Positions 53,975-64,000 of a stretch of DNA of 64,000 nt are shown piece after piece. A model generated the notes under the pieces. The model was not told where the DNA came from and ran no database searches. It saw nothing but the letters and a program-made list of their open reading frames with translations. Both the position numbers and the translations under genes were made by a program. Location: positions 20,170,501 to 20,234,500 of the forward strand of contig NC_087259.1 in NCBI RefSeq assembly GCF_037042905.1, read 5' to 3'. How positions within the stretch are numbered: the stretch's first letter is position 1; the number at the start of each line of letters is the position of its first letter. Origin of the DNA: Lytechinus pictus. Its lineage: Eukaryota > Echinodermata > Echinoidea > Temnopleuroida > Toxopneustidae.

Positions 53975-54256
53975 ATAATAATAGCTGGATTTATAAAGCA
54001 CTTTTTGCCTGAGGATACAAAGCGCTGCTAAGCCTGCTATTATTACCCCGGCTTTAGCTCGAGCTACCATCACCGGCGCTCAGTGCATTCAAGGAAATAA
54101 TCCTGCCGGGTACCCATTCACCTCACCTGGTTCGAGTGCAGCACAGTGTGGATAAATTTCTTGCTGAAGGAAAACACGCCATGGCTAGGATTCGAACCCA
54201 CGACCCTCTGATTGAAAGGCAAGAGTCAGAACCACTAGACCATGACGCGCCCACGA
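53975..54256 (-). mobile_element. tRNA-derived SINE just upstream of PRPF4
   Basis: On the minus strand it begins with a tRNA-like head: A box TGGTCTAGTGG and B box GGTTCGAATCC. The family body follows (ccatggcgtgttttccttca, ctgcactcgaaccaggtgag, gggtacccggcaggattatt, ctaaagccggggtaataata) and an (ATT)n tail. It ends about 80 bp before the PRPF4 start codon. Confidence 0.9.
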
Positions 54257-54338
54257 TGCAAGTCTACATTGAATAATTTGTATTTCTTTTAAATCATAAT
54301 ATTATCAGTGAACCGTAGGTCTAGGAAGCCGATCCAAG

Positions 54339-54477
54339 ATGTCTGAGGAGGATGGAGGACCTGCCTTGAAGAAACCAAGGGTCCACTATGGTTCCCTGGA
54401 GGAGCATCTCAAGAAACCTGATGCCTCTGATGCTATCAACATGGGTCTCGAGGCAGGCAATATTAACCTCTCCAGTG
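54339..54477 (+). CDS. PRPF4: PRPF4 exon 1
   Basis: Encodes [20 protein letters not shown] and, later, [11 protein letters not shown], matching VKKPHIYYGSLEE and GIEAGNINITSGE of the human protein. Donor CCAGTG|GTGAGT. Confidence 0.96.
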
Positions 54478-57400
54478 GTGAGTTATGACTGTACGCAGAA
54501 TACATTCACTTGCAGTGAGCTTGGCTTAGATTGAAGAAGTGGGAGAAACATATGAAAAAAAGTTCCTATTGATCAAATTGACCTAAAGCCTGGGTTTTTG
54601 TCTCACCTGCATAGCAGAGTGAGACTATAGGCGCCGCTTTTCCGACGGCGGCGGCGACGGCGGCGGCGGCGTCAACACCAAATCTTAACCTGAGGTTAAG
54701 TTTTTGAAATGACAGCATAACTTAGAAAGTATATGGACCTAGTTCATGAAACTTGGCCATAAGGTTAATCAAGTATTACTGAACATCCTGCCTGAGTTTC
54801 ATGTCACATGACCAAGGTCAAAGGTCATTTAGGGTCAATGAACTTAGACCATGTTGGGGGAATCAACATCAAAATCTTAACCTAAGGTTAAGTTTTTGAA
54901 ATGTCATCATAACTTAGAAAATATATGGACCTAGTTCATGAAACTTATACATAATGTTAATCAAGTATCACTGAACATCCTGCATGAGTTTCACATCACA
55001 TGACTAAGGTCAAAGGTCATTTAGGGTCAATGAACTTTGGCCGAATTGGGGTATTTGTTGAATTACAGCCATAAATTTGAAAGTGTGTTGGTCTAGTTCA
55101 TAAAACTTGGACATAAGGTTAATCAAGTATCACTGAACATCCTGTGCAAGTTTCAGGTCACATGATCAAGGTCAAAGGTCATTTAGGGTCAATGAACTTT
55201 GGCCAAATTGGGGTATTTGTTGAATTACAGCCATAAATTTGAAAGTGTGTTGGTCTAGTTCATAAAACTTGGACATAATAGTAATCAAGTATCACTGAAC
55301 ATCCTGTGCGAGTTTCAGGTCACATGATCAAGGTCAAAGGTCATGTAAGGTCAAAGAACTTTGGCCACGTTGGGGGTATTTGTTGAATTGCCATCATATC
55401 TCTATAAGTGTATTGGTCTAGTTCATAAAACGTGGAAATAAGAGTAACCAAGTATCACTGAACATCTTGTGCGAGTTATAGTAGTTTTCAAAATCAGCAC
55501 TGCTGCTATATTGAATCGCGTGATGCAGGTGAGACGGCCAGAGGCATTCCACTTGTTAAACATTTCATTTTATCTTGAACAAATAGCAATGCATTATTGA
55601 TAATATGATAGCAATCAAACTGTCTTGTTGTTTTTATTTGCAGGTGAAACATTTGATATGGAAGAACACATCAGTGAAAGAAGAAAAGAATTATTGGCAG
55701 AATTTGAAAGAAGGAGAAAGGTTTGTGTATTCTACTTTATGTTATTCAAATTTTAACTAATTATATTAATATTCTAAAATGTAGGAACTGCTTTTTTCAA
55801 ACTGTACCTGCATTCCCAAAATGTATTTCTTCAGACTTTTACATTTTGCGGTGGGTGGTCACTTAGAAGTTTGTTTCTTTTGTAAAGAGATTTTTTTAAA
55901 TCTTGATTTATTCTGATTTCATTCTTCAATTCAGGCAAGACAAATCACAGTTTCAACAGATGATTCTGAAGTAAAGGCACAACTGAGGAAATATGGAGAA
56001 CCTATTTGTAAGTAACTTTTATCTGAATAATAACTTGTGTGAGTAAACTTGATATGCTTATGCTTTACTTTGTTTGGAGTACAACTATTGTATATGAATT
56101 TGATTTTGAGATTATGATGTTAATCGAATTGCTGTTTGCAAATATTTTGAATGATATTTTGGAACTTCTATGGCCTCTGAATAATACATGTGCCATGATG
56201 TATATTTTGAACAAAAAAGTTGCATTCTTTGTTACAGGACAAGTCCACCCCAACAAAAAGTTGATTTGAATAAAAAGCGAAAAATCCAACAATCATAACA
56301 CTGAAAATTTCATCAAAATTGGATGTTAAATATTTTAAAGTTTCGCTTAATTTCACATAACAGTTGTATATGCACATCCTGGTAGGTATGCAAATGGGGA
56401 GACTGATGATGTCACCCACTCACTATTTCTTTTGTATTTTATTATATAAAATATATAAAATATTCGAGTTTATAAAACAAAATAAAAAAACTTTAAAATG
56501 TCATGACTTTCTTATTTTACATCCGATTTTAGTTATATTTTCAGCGTTAAGCTAGTTTGATTTTTCTCTATTTATTCAAATCAACATTTTTCTGGGGTGG
56601 ACTTGACCTTAAAGAAGTGCTCCTAATTGTAAAACAATTTCATTTCTTAATGAGATGTATTTATTTGCATGTGTGGGCTTGTGTATTTTTATTAGGTATA
56701 TTTGGGGAAGGCCCGGCTGAGAGACGAGAGAGGCTTCGTCATCTCCTTGCTGCTCTCGGGGAGATGGCCGACCAAGACAAACAAGCCAAGAAAGCCAGCA
56801 AAGAGAAGGCCAAAGCTGATCAAGCGGTAAGAAGTGTGAGGTTTTGTTTAATTTAAATGGGATTCAATGCCTTTCAAATTTGAAACTCTTGGGCTAAATT
56901 CTTGGCTTTGTATTGGCATGGCATTCATCTGAGGCCTTTGGATTATGTTTCATATCACACTTGTTGTGGAACTTTGAAAATATGTACAATGTTACAATGT
57001 CCTCAATGATCTCTCTATTATTTTACTTTGCATTGTCAGTCTCATGCTTTTGTTTTTTCCTTATTGATTCAAATCCGCTTGATCCTAGGGTGGACTTGAC
57101 CTTTAAAAATCTTCAGTTAAGTCTTTTTCCCACTTTGAATTAACACATTCGAAGTATAAGAAATATGAGCTTTATCATTCATACATTTTGTGGCATCTCT
57201 CTCAATCTTATCTAGACAATTCCATGTGGTTTTTTATGACCAACCTATTCCAATACTGATGTGCTCTTTTTTAATCTTATATTGTATGTATGATATTTAA
57301 TCTTTAATTGCTCAAGTTTAATTAAGTGTTCATGCGATTGTATGATAGATGTTATGTTTTATTGGAATTAAATAAGAGAATCAACTTGAATTGAACTACA

Positions 57401-60400
57401 TTAAAGGTCAAGTCCACCCCAGAAAATTGTTGATTTGAATCGATAGAGAAAAATCAAAGAAACATAACGCTACAAATTTCGTCGAAATCACATGTAAAAT
57501 AAGAAAGTTATTACATTTTTAAGTTTCGCTTATTTTTCACAAAACAGTTCAATGCGCAACTCAGCGATATGCAAATGAGAGAGTCGATGATGTCCATCAC
57601 TCACTATTTCTTTTGTTTTTTATTGTTTGAATAATTAATACAATATTTCAAATTTTACAGATTTTGCAATAAGGACCAACTTAACTTAACCATAAACTGT
57701 TAAAATAATGGTAATTGCACATGTTCAGGGAGAAATAAAACTTTGTTGCACTTGGCAAGGAGGAGAAAATTAGAATATTTCATATAATAAAATACAAAAG
57801 AAATATTGAGTGGGTGACGTCATCAGTCTGCCAATTTGCACACCGACCAGGGTGTGCATATAACTGTTTTGTGAAATTAAGCGAAACTTTAAAATGTCAT
57901 AACTTTCTTATTTTACATCCGATTTTGATGAAATTTTCAGTTTTTTGCTTGTTGGATTTTTCTCCCTTTTTTCAAATCAATTTTTTTTTGGGGTGGACTT
58001 GTCCTTTAACTGTAAATAATTTTTCATTTTTATAGGAAAAGCAAACTACGTGGTATCATGAGGGTCCTGCGAGTCTGAAAAATGCCAGACTGTGGATTGC
58101 TGAGTATTCTTTACCAAGGTGAATAAACTTCATTTGTCTTCATTTGAATAATATTCTCAAATATTATTCCAGGGTTCCCAGCCCATCAGGGAAATCAGGG
58201 AAAATTGTTTTACTTTTTTCCAGTCTGGAAAAAATCAGGGAATTTGATAAAAGAAAATCAGGGGAAAATGCCTCAAATGAGAGAAAACTCAGGGAATGTT
58301 TATCAGCCCAAAAGTTGAAAGCACGGTTGTCAGTCAGACTCGGTTATATTTTTGTTTGCATATCAAAACAATATCCATTGAATGACTGGTTATGGTGGTA
58401 CTAATTAGTTTTACACTATTGTTTTTATAATGAAAATACATGTAATTCACTGCAACAACTTAGAAAACATGCGAAACTGGGAATTGGTTCAAATAATTAT
58501 CAGGGAATTTTAAAACTTCATCAGGGAAAAATCAGGCAATTTTGTTTTCTTGAAAAGCTGGGAACCCTACTTATATATATACACAGCACATGTATATTTA
58601 CAAAGTAACACTGTGTTTCATATGCGTTCTATCTCACTACCATTATCTAAGATGCATAAACTTAATTTGATCACTGGAGGGTTTTATTTATTAATGATAT
58701 TATTTGTTTGTTTTTTCTGGAAAGTCATGGAAAATGATTAATCCAAGAATTTTCTAGTGATGGAAAATTTCTGCTTGGAACAGCCATGCTTCTATGGTAC
58801 CCGAGCATTTTTTTTTCTCTTTATGAAATAAAAGTCATAATTATCAGTGTATTTGCCTATTCAGTGCCTAAAACTTACTTTGTCAGCAGTCTATAATAAT
58901 TCTACCACAATGCAGCATTTTTTATCTAGGAAATAGCAGGGTTATTACCTGCTCTTCTATTCAAAGAATAATTCACGTCAAAGATACTACAAGGGGAAGA
59001 TCGGACACTTTGGCGATTTTTTTGAAACGCTTGATAAATCTTAATGGGGAAGGGCACCCACTAGCGCTAAGTAAGCAAACCTTCACACATCAGTGCGCTG
59101 CTGTGTATAAAACATATGGGGGAAAATGAGAGGGGATTTCGGAGAGGGCACAAGGGCGGCGCATGAGAATAATTCTGTCTTTTATTACCCAGAAACCTCT
59201 GAAATATATTCATCTCTAATTTAAGGGAAAACAATTTCTCTCACATGTTTTGTACACAACCATATCGCGATATGCAAAGGTAAAAAGAGGTTACTTACTC
59301 AACGCTGTAGGGCGCTCTTCCCGAGCGTTTCATTGAGCGGTCTATGTACTGTCCGATCTTCCCCTTTTAGAAGTATATTTGTTCATGTCAGATCCCCATT
59401 TACCTAAATACCTGGCTTAAATGCAGCAATTTTATTCAGAGAATTTTAAAGACAAGTGAGTTAATGAACCCCTGTCTATATTGTTTTCGTTTTAAAAAAT
59501 AAGGTTTACCATTTTAAATTGGTTTGAGGTCCTTCTCACTGTATATAATTATCCCCATGGTTGCAATCAAACAAATTGTAAGTTTTTTTTTTTATGATAT
59601 TTACCATACTTCTCATAAATATCTTTTCAGAATTTATGCATTATTGAAGTTTTGTATTCCTTGAAATTGTTTTGTATTTGAAGCATAATGTTCATGATTG
59701 TTGGTTGTTTTTCATGATCTGTTATCATGCCGATGTATTTCACATTTAAGGGGTACAAATTTCTATTTGATGGACAATAAATAAATATATGTACTGAAAA
59801 AAAAATCATGTTTTTATTCCTCTGGGACAGAGCTGATAAGAGGTTACAGGAAGCAGCAGAAACCATGAGGATTCCGGAATCTCAGTCAAACGCAAGGAGA
59901 CAAGAATTACACAGAAAAGCCAGAGTAAGTACTACAAAATGATTCTAAATAACATATTTCTGTTTTCCTTTGAACTTCCTCAGAATATGAATTTTCTGTT
60001 ACTGTTGAAGACTCTTCCAGAACTTGGCAGAGTAGCTTTCCGCCACATATCAACGCCGAGCTTGTATAAAACCAATCACATCGGAAACTTTTAGAATTTA
60101 ATTATTAAAAGTTAATTAAGCATAGTGGCTGACCTTGTAGATGACATTAATTACTGTCAGGTAGTCTACTCTCAGGCCTTTGTGAGGGGGGGGGGGGTTA
60201 AAGTAGAGATAATGGCTAAGCAGCAATTCAAACCCATAATCTCAAATCATGAATCAATGCTCTAACCACTAGACCACATGACCTTTTAATGATCCATTGT
60301 GCATTTTTTTTTGTATTGAAGTGGATTCACATGTGCTGTGTATAATACTTTCTCGTCATCTAATATATATTTTCATTTCCTTTTAATGATGTTTTCTTTG

Positions 60401-62983
60401 TCTTGATAGAGTCTAACAGCAATAGGTAGTCAGGTTGGAGACCAAAGGCCTATCTCTTATTGTCGGTTCAGCCCTGACTCCAGATTACTTGCCACAGCTT
60501 CATGGTAAGTTTTCTGTTCTTTTTTTTTGTTTTTTTACTTAGCTCTCTCTCTTTTCCTTTATTCCCTCTTTTTATTATTCATTTCATGTTATGCTTTCGC
60601 TCTTAAAGCAATGATTAAATATTTTACAAATTGGCTCCACTGTGCCATGTCAATAACAATCAAAATTTCTGGATGTAAATTTCCACAGAAAGCATTAACG
60701 TTGTCATCAGGATTGATGGGGGTGGGGGTTAAAGTGATGTATAGACCCCCCCCCCTGATATGATGTAGATATAACAAGTATATAGCAAAAATGAAATGAA
60801 AACAAAATCAAGGTAAATAGCATTTCTTTACTCGGTATAGACCTGCTTTCTCCCGTACACAGTGCTTTCTTTTGTGTCGACAGGTCTGGTAGATATCAGT
60901 CACAGAATTTATAGAAATATAATGTCTATTTCTTCTTGGTCATTTGTAGGAGTGGTCTGATCAAGCTGTGGACTTCACCAGACTTCAATCTGTTCAAGAC
61001 ACTGAGAGGCCACAATGCCCATGTGGGCTGTGTGGTGTTCCACCCTCAAGCTACCCTCTCGCTCTCCCCCAACGCCTGCTGCATGGCTTCTTGCTCGGCA
61101 GACGGTGCGGTCAAACTCTGGAACTTTGAAAGGTAGTTTCATCAAATGAATACATACAGATTATTAAATGTAATTTGAAGATGTGATGATCATTGGTGGT
61201 GGTGATAGTGCTGCTGCTGCTGAAGGAAATGATGGAGATTAGTATGATGATGAAGAAGAGGAAGAGGAGGAGAACGATGATGATGTTGGTGATGGAGATG
61301 ACGATGATGAGGATGATGATGAGGATGATGATGATTATGATGATGATGAGATGATGAGGGTGATGGTGATGATGATGGTGATGATGATCATCATGATGAT
61401 GATGATGATGATAGTGATGAAAATGATGATGGTGAGGAGGGGGAGGATGACGGTGATAGTTGATTTTGATATTAGGATGATAATCATATTTTTGTCAAGA
61501 TTCATTTTCAGATTTTGAAATTATGCATTGATAAAATCATCATAATTTCACACACAGAGTATTTTGTATTTAATCTAAAAAATCATTTGATTGGTTCCAT
61601 TGATGACAGTGTAGGTAATAACCAACTGTTGATTCTTTTCTTGAAACACAGTGATGAACCCATTGCAAACATAGAAGGTCATGAAGCAAGGGTGAGCAAA
61701 ATAGAGTACCACCCATCAGGAAGATTCCTTGGTACTGCTTGGTAAGATCAGAATTACTCTGCCTCCTCTTATATTTATTAAGCAATAATGATCCATAATA
61801 CCTTTTTCTGTTTTACAATGGAATACACGTACGTTAATCTTATCTAATAGAGGATCTAATAATTTGAAAGAACAAAACTTTCCCAGGGTCATGGAAAACT
61901 TTTCCAGGGGCTGGGGATAAACTCCTTCCTCATCTCTCATGCTTTCTTTTCTTTCTCTCCCACCCCATCCCTCCTTTCTTTCCCTTCTCTATCTCTCTGA
62001 CTAAAACAAATCATAAGCTTCATAATGATATACTATTTCGAAATGTATCAACTTAGTTGAATATTGAAGGATTTGAGAGACAGATTCAGAATCAAAGAAC
62101 GTTGTTCAGGTTCACTGGAGCATGAGATGTACCATCCATAGAAACTCTCAGGACCGGCAGTCCAACATCTGCTCTCAGCAAAGACTCGATGCAAATTAAA
62201 TTATTGTAATTCTTGTTTATTTGAGCTTCATTTATTCATGTTTTAACCACAGATGGGGAAGGGTTATTTTTTTATATAAGCTAATTTTCTTAATTTAGGG
62301 TTTTAACATTTACTATTTGGCTTATTAAGAGTTTGGAGCTTGATGGTCACAGGTCATGTATCAAGGGCCTCCTCCCATTCCCCTTGAATAATTGCCTCAG
62401 TGACCTGTACTGTGTATACAGAGTCTTTTATATCTTGTTGTTTCTACCAACCAACTTGTGCAATTCCGCTTCTCTTCTCCAGCTTTGACTCCTCCTGGAG
62501 ACTGTGGGATCTTGAGGTACAGGAGGAGATTCTCCACCAGGAGGGCCACAGTAAAGCAGTCTACTCCATCGACTTTCAGAAGGATGGTGCTGTATGTGCA
62601 ACAGGGTATGTATCACAGCTTAGGACTTGGTGTCTCATAACGATTGATGATGATGATGAGGAGCAGGAGGAGGATGAGGATGATGATGAAAATCGCTGGA
62701 TTTGTGCCAGGGGATACTAACACAACTATTATTACCCCGTTTTTGGCTACCACTTTATCAGTGGTACTCTCAAGTTCTGGAACTTTGAATGGTAGTTTCT
62801 TCTATTGAATACAGACTATTAAGCAATGGTCATTTGTGGTGGTGATAATGGTGGTGATTGGTATGATGATGATGATGATGATAATGATGTTAATGATGGT
62901 GATGGTCGTGATGATGATGATGACAATGATGGTGATAGGGATGATGATGATGATGGTGACGATGATGATGGTGATGGTGATGG

Positions 62984-63030
<47 letters not shown>

Positions 63031-63371
63031 GTGATGGTCGTGATGATGACGATGATGATGGTGATGATGATGACGATGATGATGGTGATGGTAATGATGG
63101 TGATGGTGACGATGATGATGGTGATGATGATGATGGTGATGATGAAGATGATATGTTTATAAACTTCAACTATTTATTGAAACAGACGGGTTTGATACAT
63201 GAAGGGTATGGGATCTGAGGACACAACATTTGTAATGTGTGTATCTAACCATTTTCTTTTTAGTGGAATGGATGCCTTTGGTAGGTTATGGGACCTGAGG
63301 ACAGGACGATGTATCATGTTCTTGGAGGGTCATCTCAAGTCAGTACTAGCGGTCAACTTCTCACCAAACTG
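54339..63371 (+). CDS. PRPF4: PRPF4, U4/U6 snRNP protein Prp4 (11 exons; 3' end outside window)
   Basis: Exons: 54339-54477, 55644-55720, 55935-56007, 56696-56826, 58036-58118, 59831-59924, 60410-60504, 60950-61132, 61652-61741, 62483-62605, 63264-63371. All junctions are GT-AG and phases chain without error, giving 398 codons plus two bases. The human protein is about 520 aa, so the last WD repeats are missing. It contains the SFM/PRP4 motif ([20 protein letters not shown] then [16 protein letters not shown], about 78-115), [20 protein letters not shown], and WD40 repeats from about residue 205 ([72 protein letters not shown]). PRPF4 is a core subunit of the U4/U6.U5 tri-snRNP in the nucleus. 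The start is the first ATG in frame with [16 protein letters not shown] ends about 80 bp upstream. Confidence 0.98.
54598..55555 (+). mobile_element. GTCTCACCTGC element, copy 4, in PRPF4 intron 1
   Basis: It starts TTTTTGTCTCACCTGCATAG, has a ggcggcggcg block and AAGGTCAAAGGTCATTTAGG units, and ends gatgcaggtgagacggccag, then aggcattccacttgtt. It is very close in sequence to copy 2. Confidence 0.92.
55644..55720 (+). CDS. PRPF4: PRPF4 exon 2
   Basis: Encodes [20 protein letters not shown] and FERRRK. Acceptor atttgcag, phase 1 to 0. Confidence 0.97.
55935..56007 (+). CDS. PRPF4: PRPF4 exon 3 (SFM motif)
   Basis: Encodes [20 protein letters not shown] and GEPI, the conserved splicing-factor motif. 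It ends one base into the next codon. Confidence 0.97.
56236..56608. mobile_element. TTAA-type MITE, family member 1, PRPF4 intron 3
   Basis: The ends are AGGACAAGTCCACCCCA and TGGGGTGGACTTGACC, the latter followed by TTAA. It shares its interior with the copy at 57405-58005 (aagtttcgcttaatttcac, gtgggtgacatcatca region). Confidence 0.85.
56696..56826 (+). CDS. PRPF4: PRPF4 exon 4
   Basis: Encodes [20 protein letters not shown] and a Lys/Ala-rich segment ending KADQA before donor GTAAGA. Confidence 0.97.
57055..57110. mobile_element. TTAA-type MITE, partial end
   Basis: Only one end is left: gattcaaatccgcttgatcc then tagggtggacttgaccttta. Confidence 0.6.
57405..58005. mobile_element. TTAA-type MITE, family member 2, PRPF4 intron 4
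   Basis: It lies between TTAA at 57401-57404 and TTAA at 58006-58009. The ends are AGGTCAAGTCCACCCCAG and TTGGGGTGGACTTGTCCT. Internal inverted sequences (ttaagtttcgcttatttttc / gtgaaattaagcgaaacttt) make it a foldback. Its right end is only 26 bp from PRPF4 exon 5. Confidence 0.88.
58036..58118 (+). CDS. PRPF4: PRPF4 exon 5
   Basis: Encodes [20 protein letters not shown] and IAEYSLPR, matching [26 protein letters not shown] of the human protein. Confidence 0.97.
58170..58569. mobile_element. CAGGGTTCCCAGC MITE in PRPF4 intron 5
   Basis: CAGGGTTCCCAGC at the left and GCTGGGAACCCTA at the right are inverted. The interior repeats atcagggaa / cagggaaaa motifs, and no frame is meaningful. Confidence 0.8.
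58991..59366. mobile_element. AAGGGGAAGATCGGACA MITE in PRPF4 intron 5
   Basis: A perfect 17-bp terminal inverted repeat: 58991-59007 and 59350-59366. About 376 bp, no ORF. Confidence 0.88.
59831..59924 (+). CDS. PRPF4: PRPF4 exon 6
   Basis: Encodes [20 protein letters not shown] and [11 protein letters not shown], a helical linker before the WD domain. Confidence 0.94.
60180..60290 (-). pseudogene. tRNA-like sequence (SINE head)
   Basis: The minus strand reads GTGGTCTAGTGGTTAGAGCA (A box) and GGGTTTGAATTGCT (degraded B box) at tRNA spacing. It is not a functional tRNA: the B box is mutated and the stems are incomplete. Confidence 0.55.
60410..60504 (+). CDS. PRPF4: PRPF4 exon 7 (start of WD domain)
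   Basis: Encodes [20 protein letters not shown] and [11 protein letters not shown], ending in the TG of the Trp codon completed by exon 8. Confidence 0.97.
60950..61132 (+). CDS. PRPF4: PRPF4 exon 8 (WD repeats)
   Basis: Encodes [33 protein letters not shown] and [12 protein letters not shown]. It carries the GH and W(K/L) signatures of two WD repeats. Confidence 0.98.
61195..61470 (+). repeat. GAT/GAG trinucleotide microsatellite in PRPF4 intron 8
   Basis: Imperfect (GAT)n with gaggaagagg interruptions. It encodes Asp/Glu-rich pseudo-ORFs but is bounded by the donor at 61133 and the acceptor at 61651. Confidence 0.92.
61652..61741 (+). CDS. PRPF4: PRPF4 exon 9 (WD repeat)
   Basis: Encodes [20 protein letters not shown] and PSGRFLGTA, followed by donor GTAAG. 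Confidence 0.97.
62483..62605 (+). CDS. PRPF4: PRPF4 exon 10 (WD repeat)
   Basis: Encodes [35 protein letters not shown] and AVCATG. Human has [20 protein letters not shown] at this place. Confidence 0.98.
62640..62690 (+). repeat. short GAT/GAG microsatellite in PRPF4 intron 10
   Basis: A brief imperfect repeat (gatgatgatgatgaggagca) after the donor of exon 10. It is followed by a tattattaccccg... fragment of the SINE family. Confidence 0.8.
62835..63155 (+). repeat. long GAT/GGT microsatellite in PRPF4 intron 10
   Basis: About 320 bp of (GAT)n with GGT and GAC variants, giving open frames of Asp, Met or Ser in all phases. It lies wholly within the intron between 62605 and 63264. The preceding 62755-62830 (tactctcaagttctggaact...) resembles part of intron 8 near 61110-61150, so this may be a duplication of that stretch. 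Confidence 0.93.
63264..63371 (+). CDS. PRPF4: PRPF4 exon 11 (WD repeat; gene continues to the right)
   Basis: Encodes [36 protein letters not shown] and the TG of a further codon before GTAAGT. The next exon is not within the remaining 629 bases. Confidence 0.97.
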
Positions 63372-64000
63372 GTAAGTGACCATCGCAATATTCCACAACA
63401 TGGCCACGAAGGATTTTTCTTTCATTATAGCTACTTGGTGTAGAAATTAGGCCTGACTTGAAATGGATATTTCAATATTCGGATACCCGACACTGAAAAC
63501 CGGACGGCGTACAGGTATCCGAAATTTTACCCTGAAATATAAAAAATAATATCCATTTGCACTTATTTGAGTTATATTTAAGATTTTCAGTTATATTTGA
63601 GTTTTGAACCTATCCGATGATGGCGAGAGTCAGCGTGCGCTAATTAAAATATTTCTGAAAACCACGAAATTACGAGAAGCTGAATATTTTGGGTTGAATC
63701 TGTTTTGCAATCCGATTTGACTAATGTGAGTTAGCGTGAGGCTACGGCTACAAATGTAGATCGTATGACTGTGTAAGCTATTAGTAAATGACTATTATAT
63801 GAGTTATACAAGTCGGGCCTAGTTACGATCCCATTTAATGGTTGCGAGAGTATGTGTGTTTATTTTTAAGTTCCGATCGGATGAAATAAGATGCAATGAA
63901 TTTGACCGCGAGGCGAGTGTAAGTGTGAGTCTACTATTACTAAAAGTCTAAAACCAGACAGGCCTACATCATTCAGCTCACGCACGTGCTGTCCTGTCTG
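63372..64000. other. PRPF4 intron 11 with a probable MITE
   Basis: TAGGCCTGACTTG (from about 63449) and CAAGTCGGGCCTA (ending about 63822) are imperfect inverted ends of a possible element of about 370 bp. No further PRPF4 exon is seen before the window ends. Confidence 0.45.

Noticed and set aside
62826..63218. 130-codon Asp/Gly-rich frame, and parallel Met and Ser frames
   Set aside because: Pure product of the (GAT)n microsatellite, open in all phases and lying inside a PRPF4 intron.

Overview
This is metazoan nuclear DNA: AT-rich, intron-dense and full of transposon remnants, with three conserved eukaryotic genes split by GT-AG introns. The repeat types (long tandem-repeat elements with GTCTCACCTGC ends, tRNA-derived SINEs, many short inverted-repeat elements) suggest a marine invertebrate deuterostome, most likely an echinoderm such as a sea urchin. 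That placement is inference. Nothing prokaryotic (operons, CRISPR, plasmid genes) was seen.

Three genes are supported by exon-by-exon reading with phases that close exactly. (1) ZGPAT, + strand, about 8.2-27.0 kb: 12 coding exons giving 543 residues to the stop, with only a short N-terminus missing. Its domains are CCCH finger, Tudor-like, G-patch and C-terminal coiled coil. (2) SEC22B, - strand, 44443 down to 32146: five exons giving a complete 216-residue R-SNARE (longin, SNARE, C-terminal membrane anchor). (3) PRPF4 (U4/U6 snRNP Prp4), + strand, from 54339 to beyond the right edge: 11 exons (398 codons) visible, with the last WD repeats outside the window. ZGPAT and PRPF4 are nuclear proteins (transcription/RNA and splicing), SEC22B is an ER-Golgi vesicle protein; I see no functional linkage between them.

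The rest is mostly mobile and repetitive DNA. 1-7.6 kb: a palindromic element split by a 2.3-kb hAT-like element that carries a 110-bp satellite array, then a foldback element, a tetranucleotide tract and the first GTCTCACCTGC element. ZGPAT introns: SINEs, a TTAA-flanked MITE, two hAT-like elements, a 5'-truncated non-LTR retrotransposon with an intact 437-codon ORF, and two kilobase-scale repeats made of nuclear-receptor-like half-sites. 27-32 kb: duplicated ZGPAT 3' sequence, palindromes and degenerate LINE/SINE pieces. SEC22B intron 1 (35.4-44.4 kb): a reverse-oriented GTCTCACCTGC element, a ggtctaat repeat and poly-C-bearing MITEs. 44.4-54.3 kb: an intact 533-bp palindromic element with a 9-bp target duplication, and a 4.26-kb DNA transposon with 26-bp perfect inverted termini, TA flanks and a pipsqueak-type helix-turn-helix remnant. 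PRPF4 introns: a TTAA MITE family, another GTCTCACCTGC element and GAT microsatellites.

The most notable observations are the nested hAT in the palindromic element (its empty site is visible in a second copy), the tandem repeats carrying perfect DR1 motifs, the psq-HTH transposon, the intact RLE-type retrotransposon ORF, and the repeated splice acceptors before the last ZGPAT exon.
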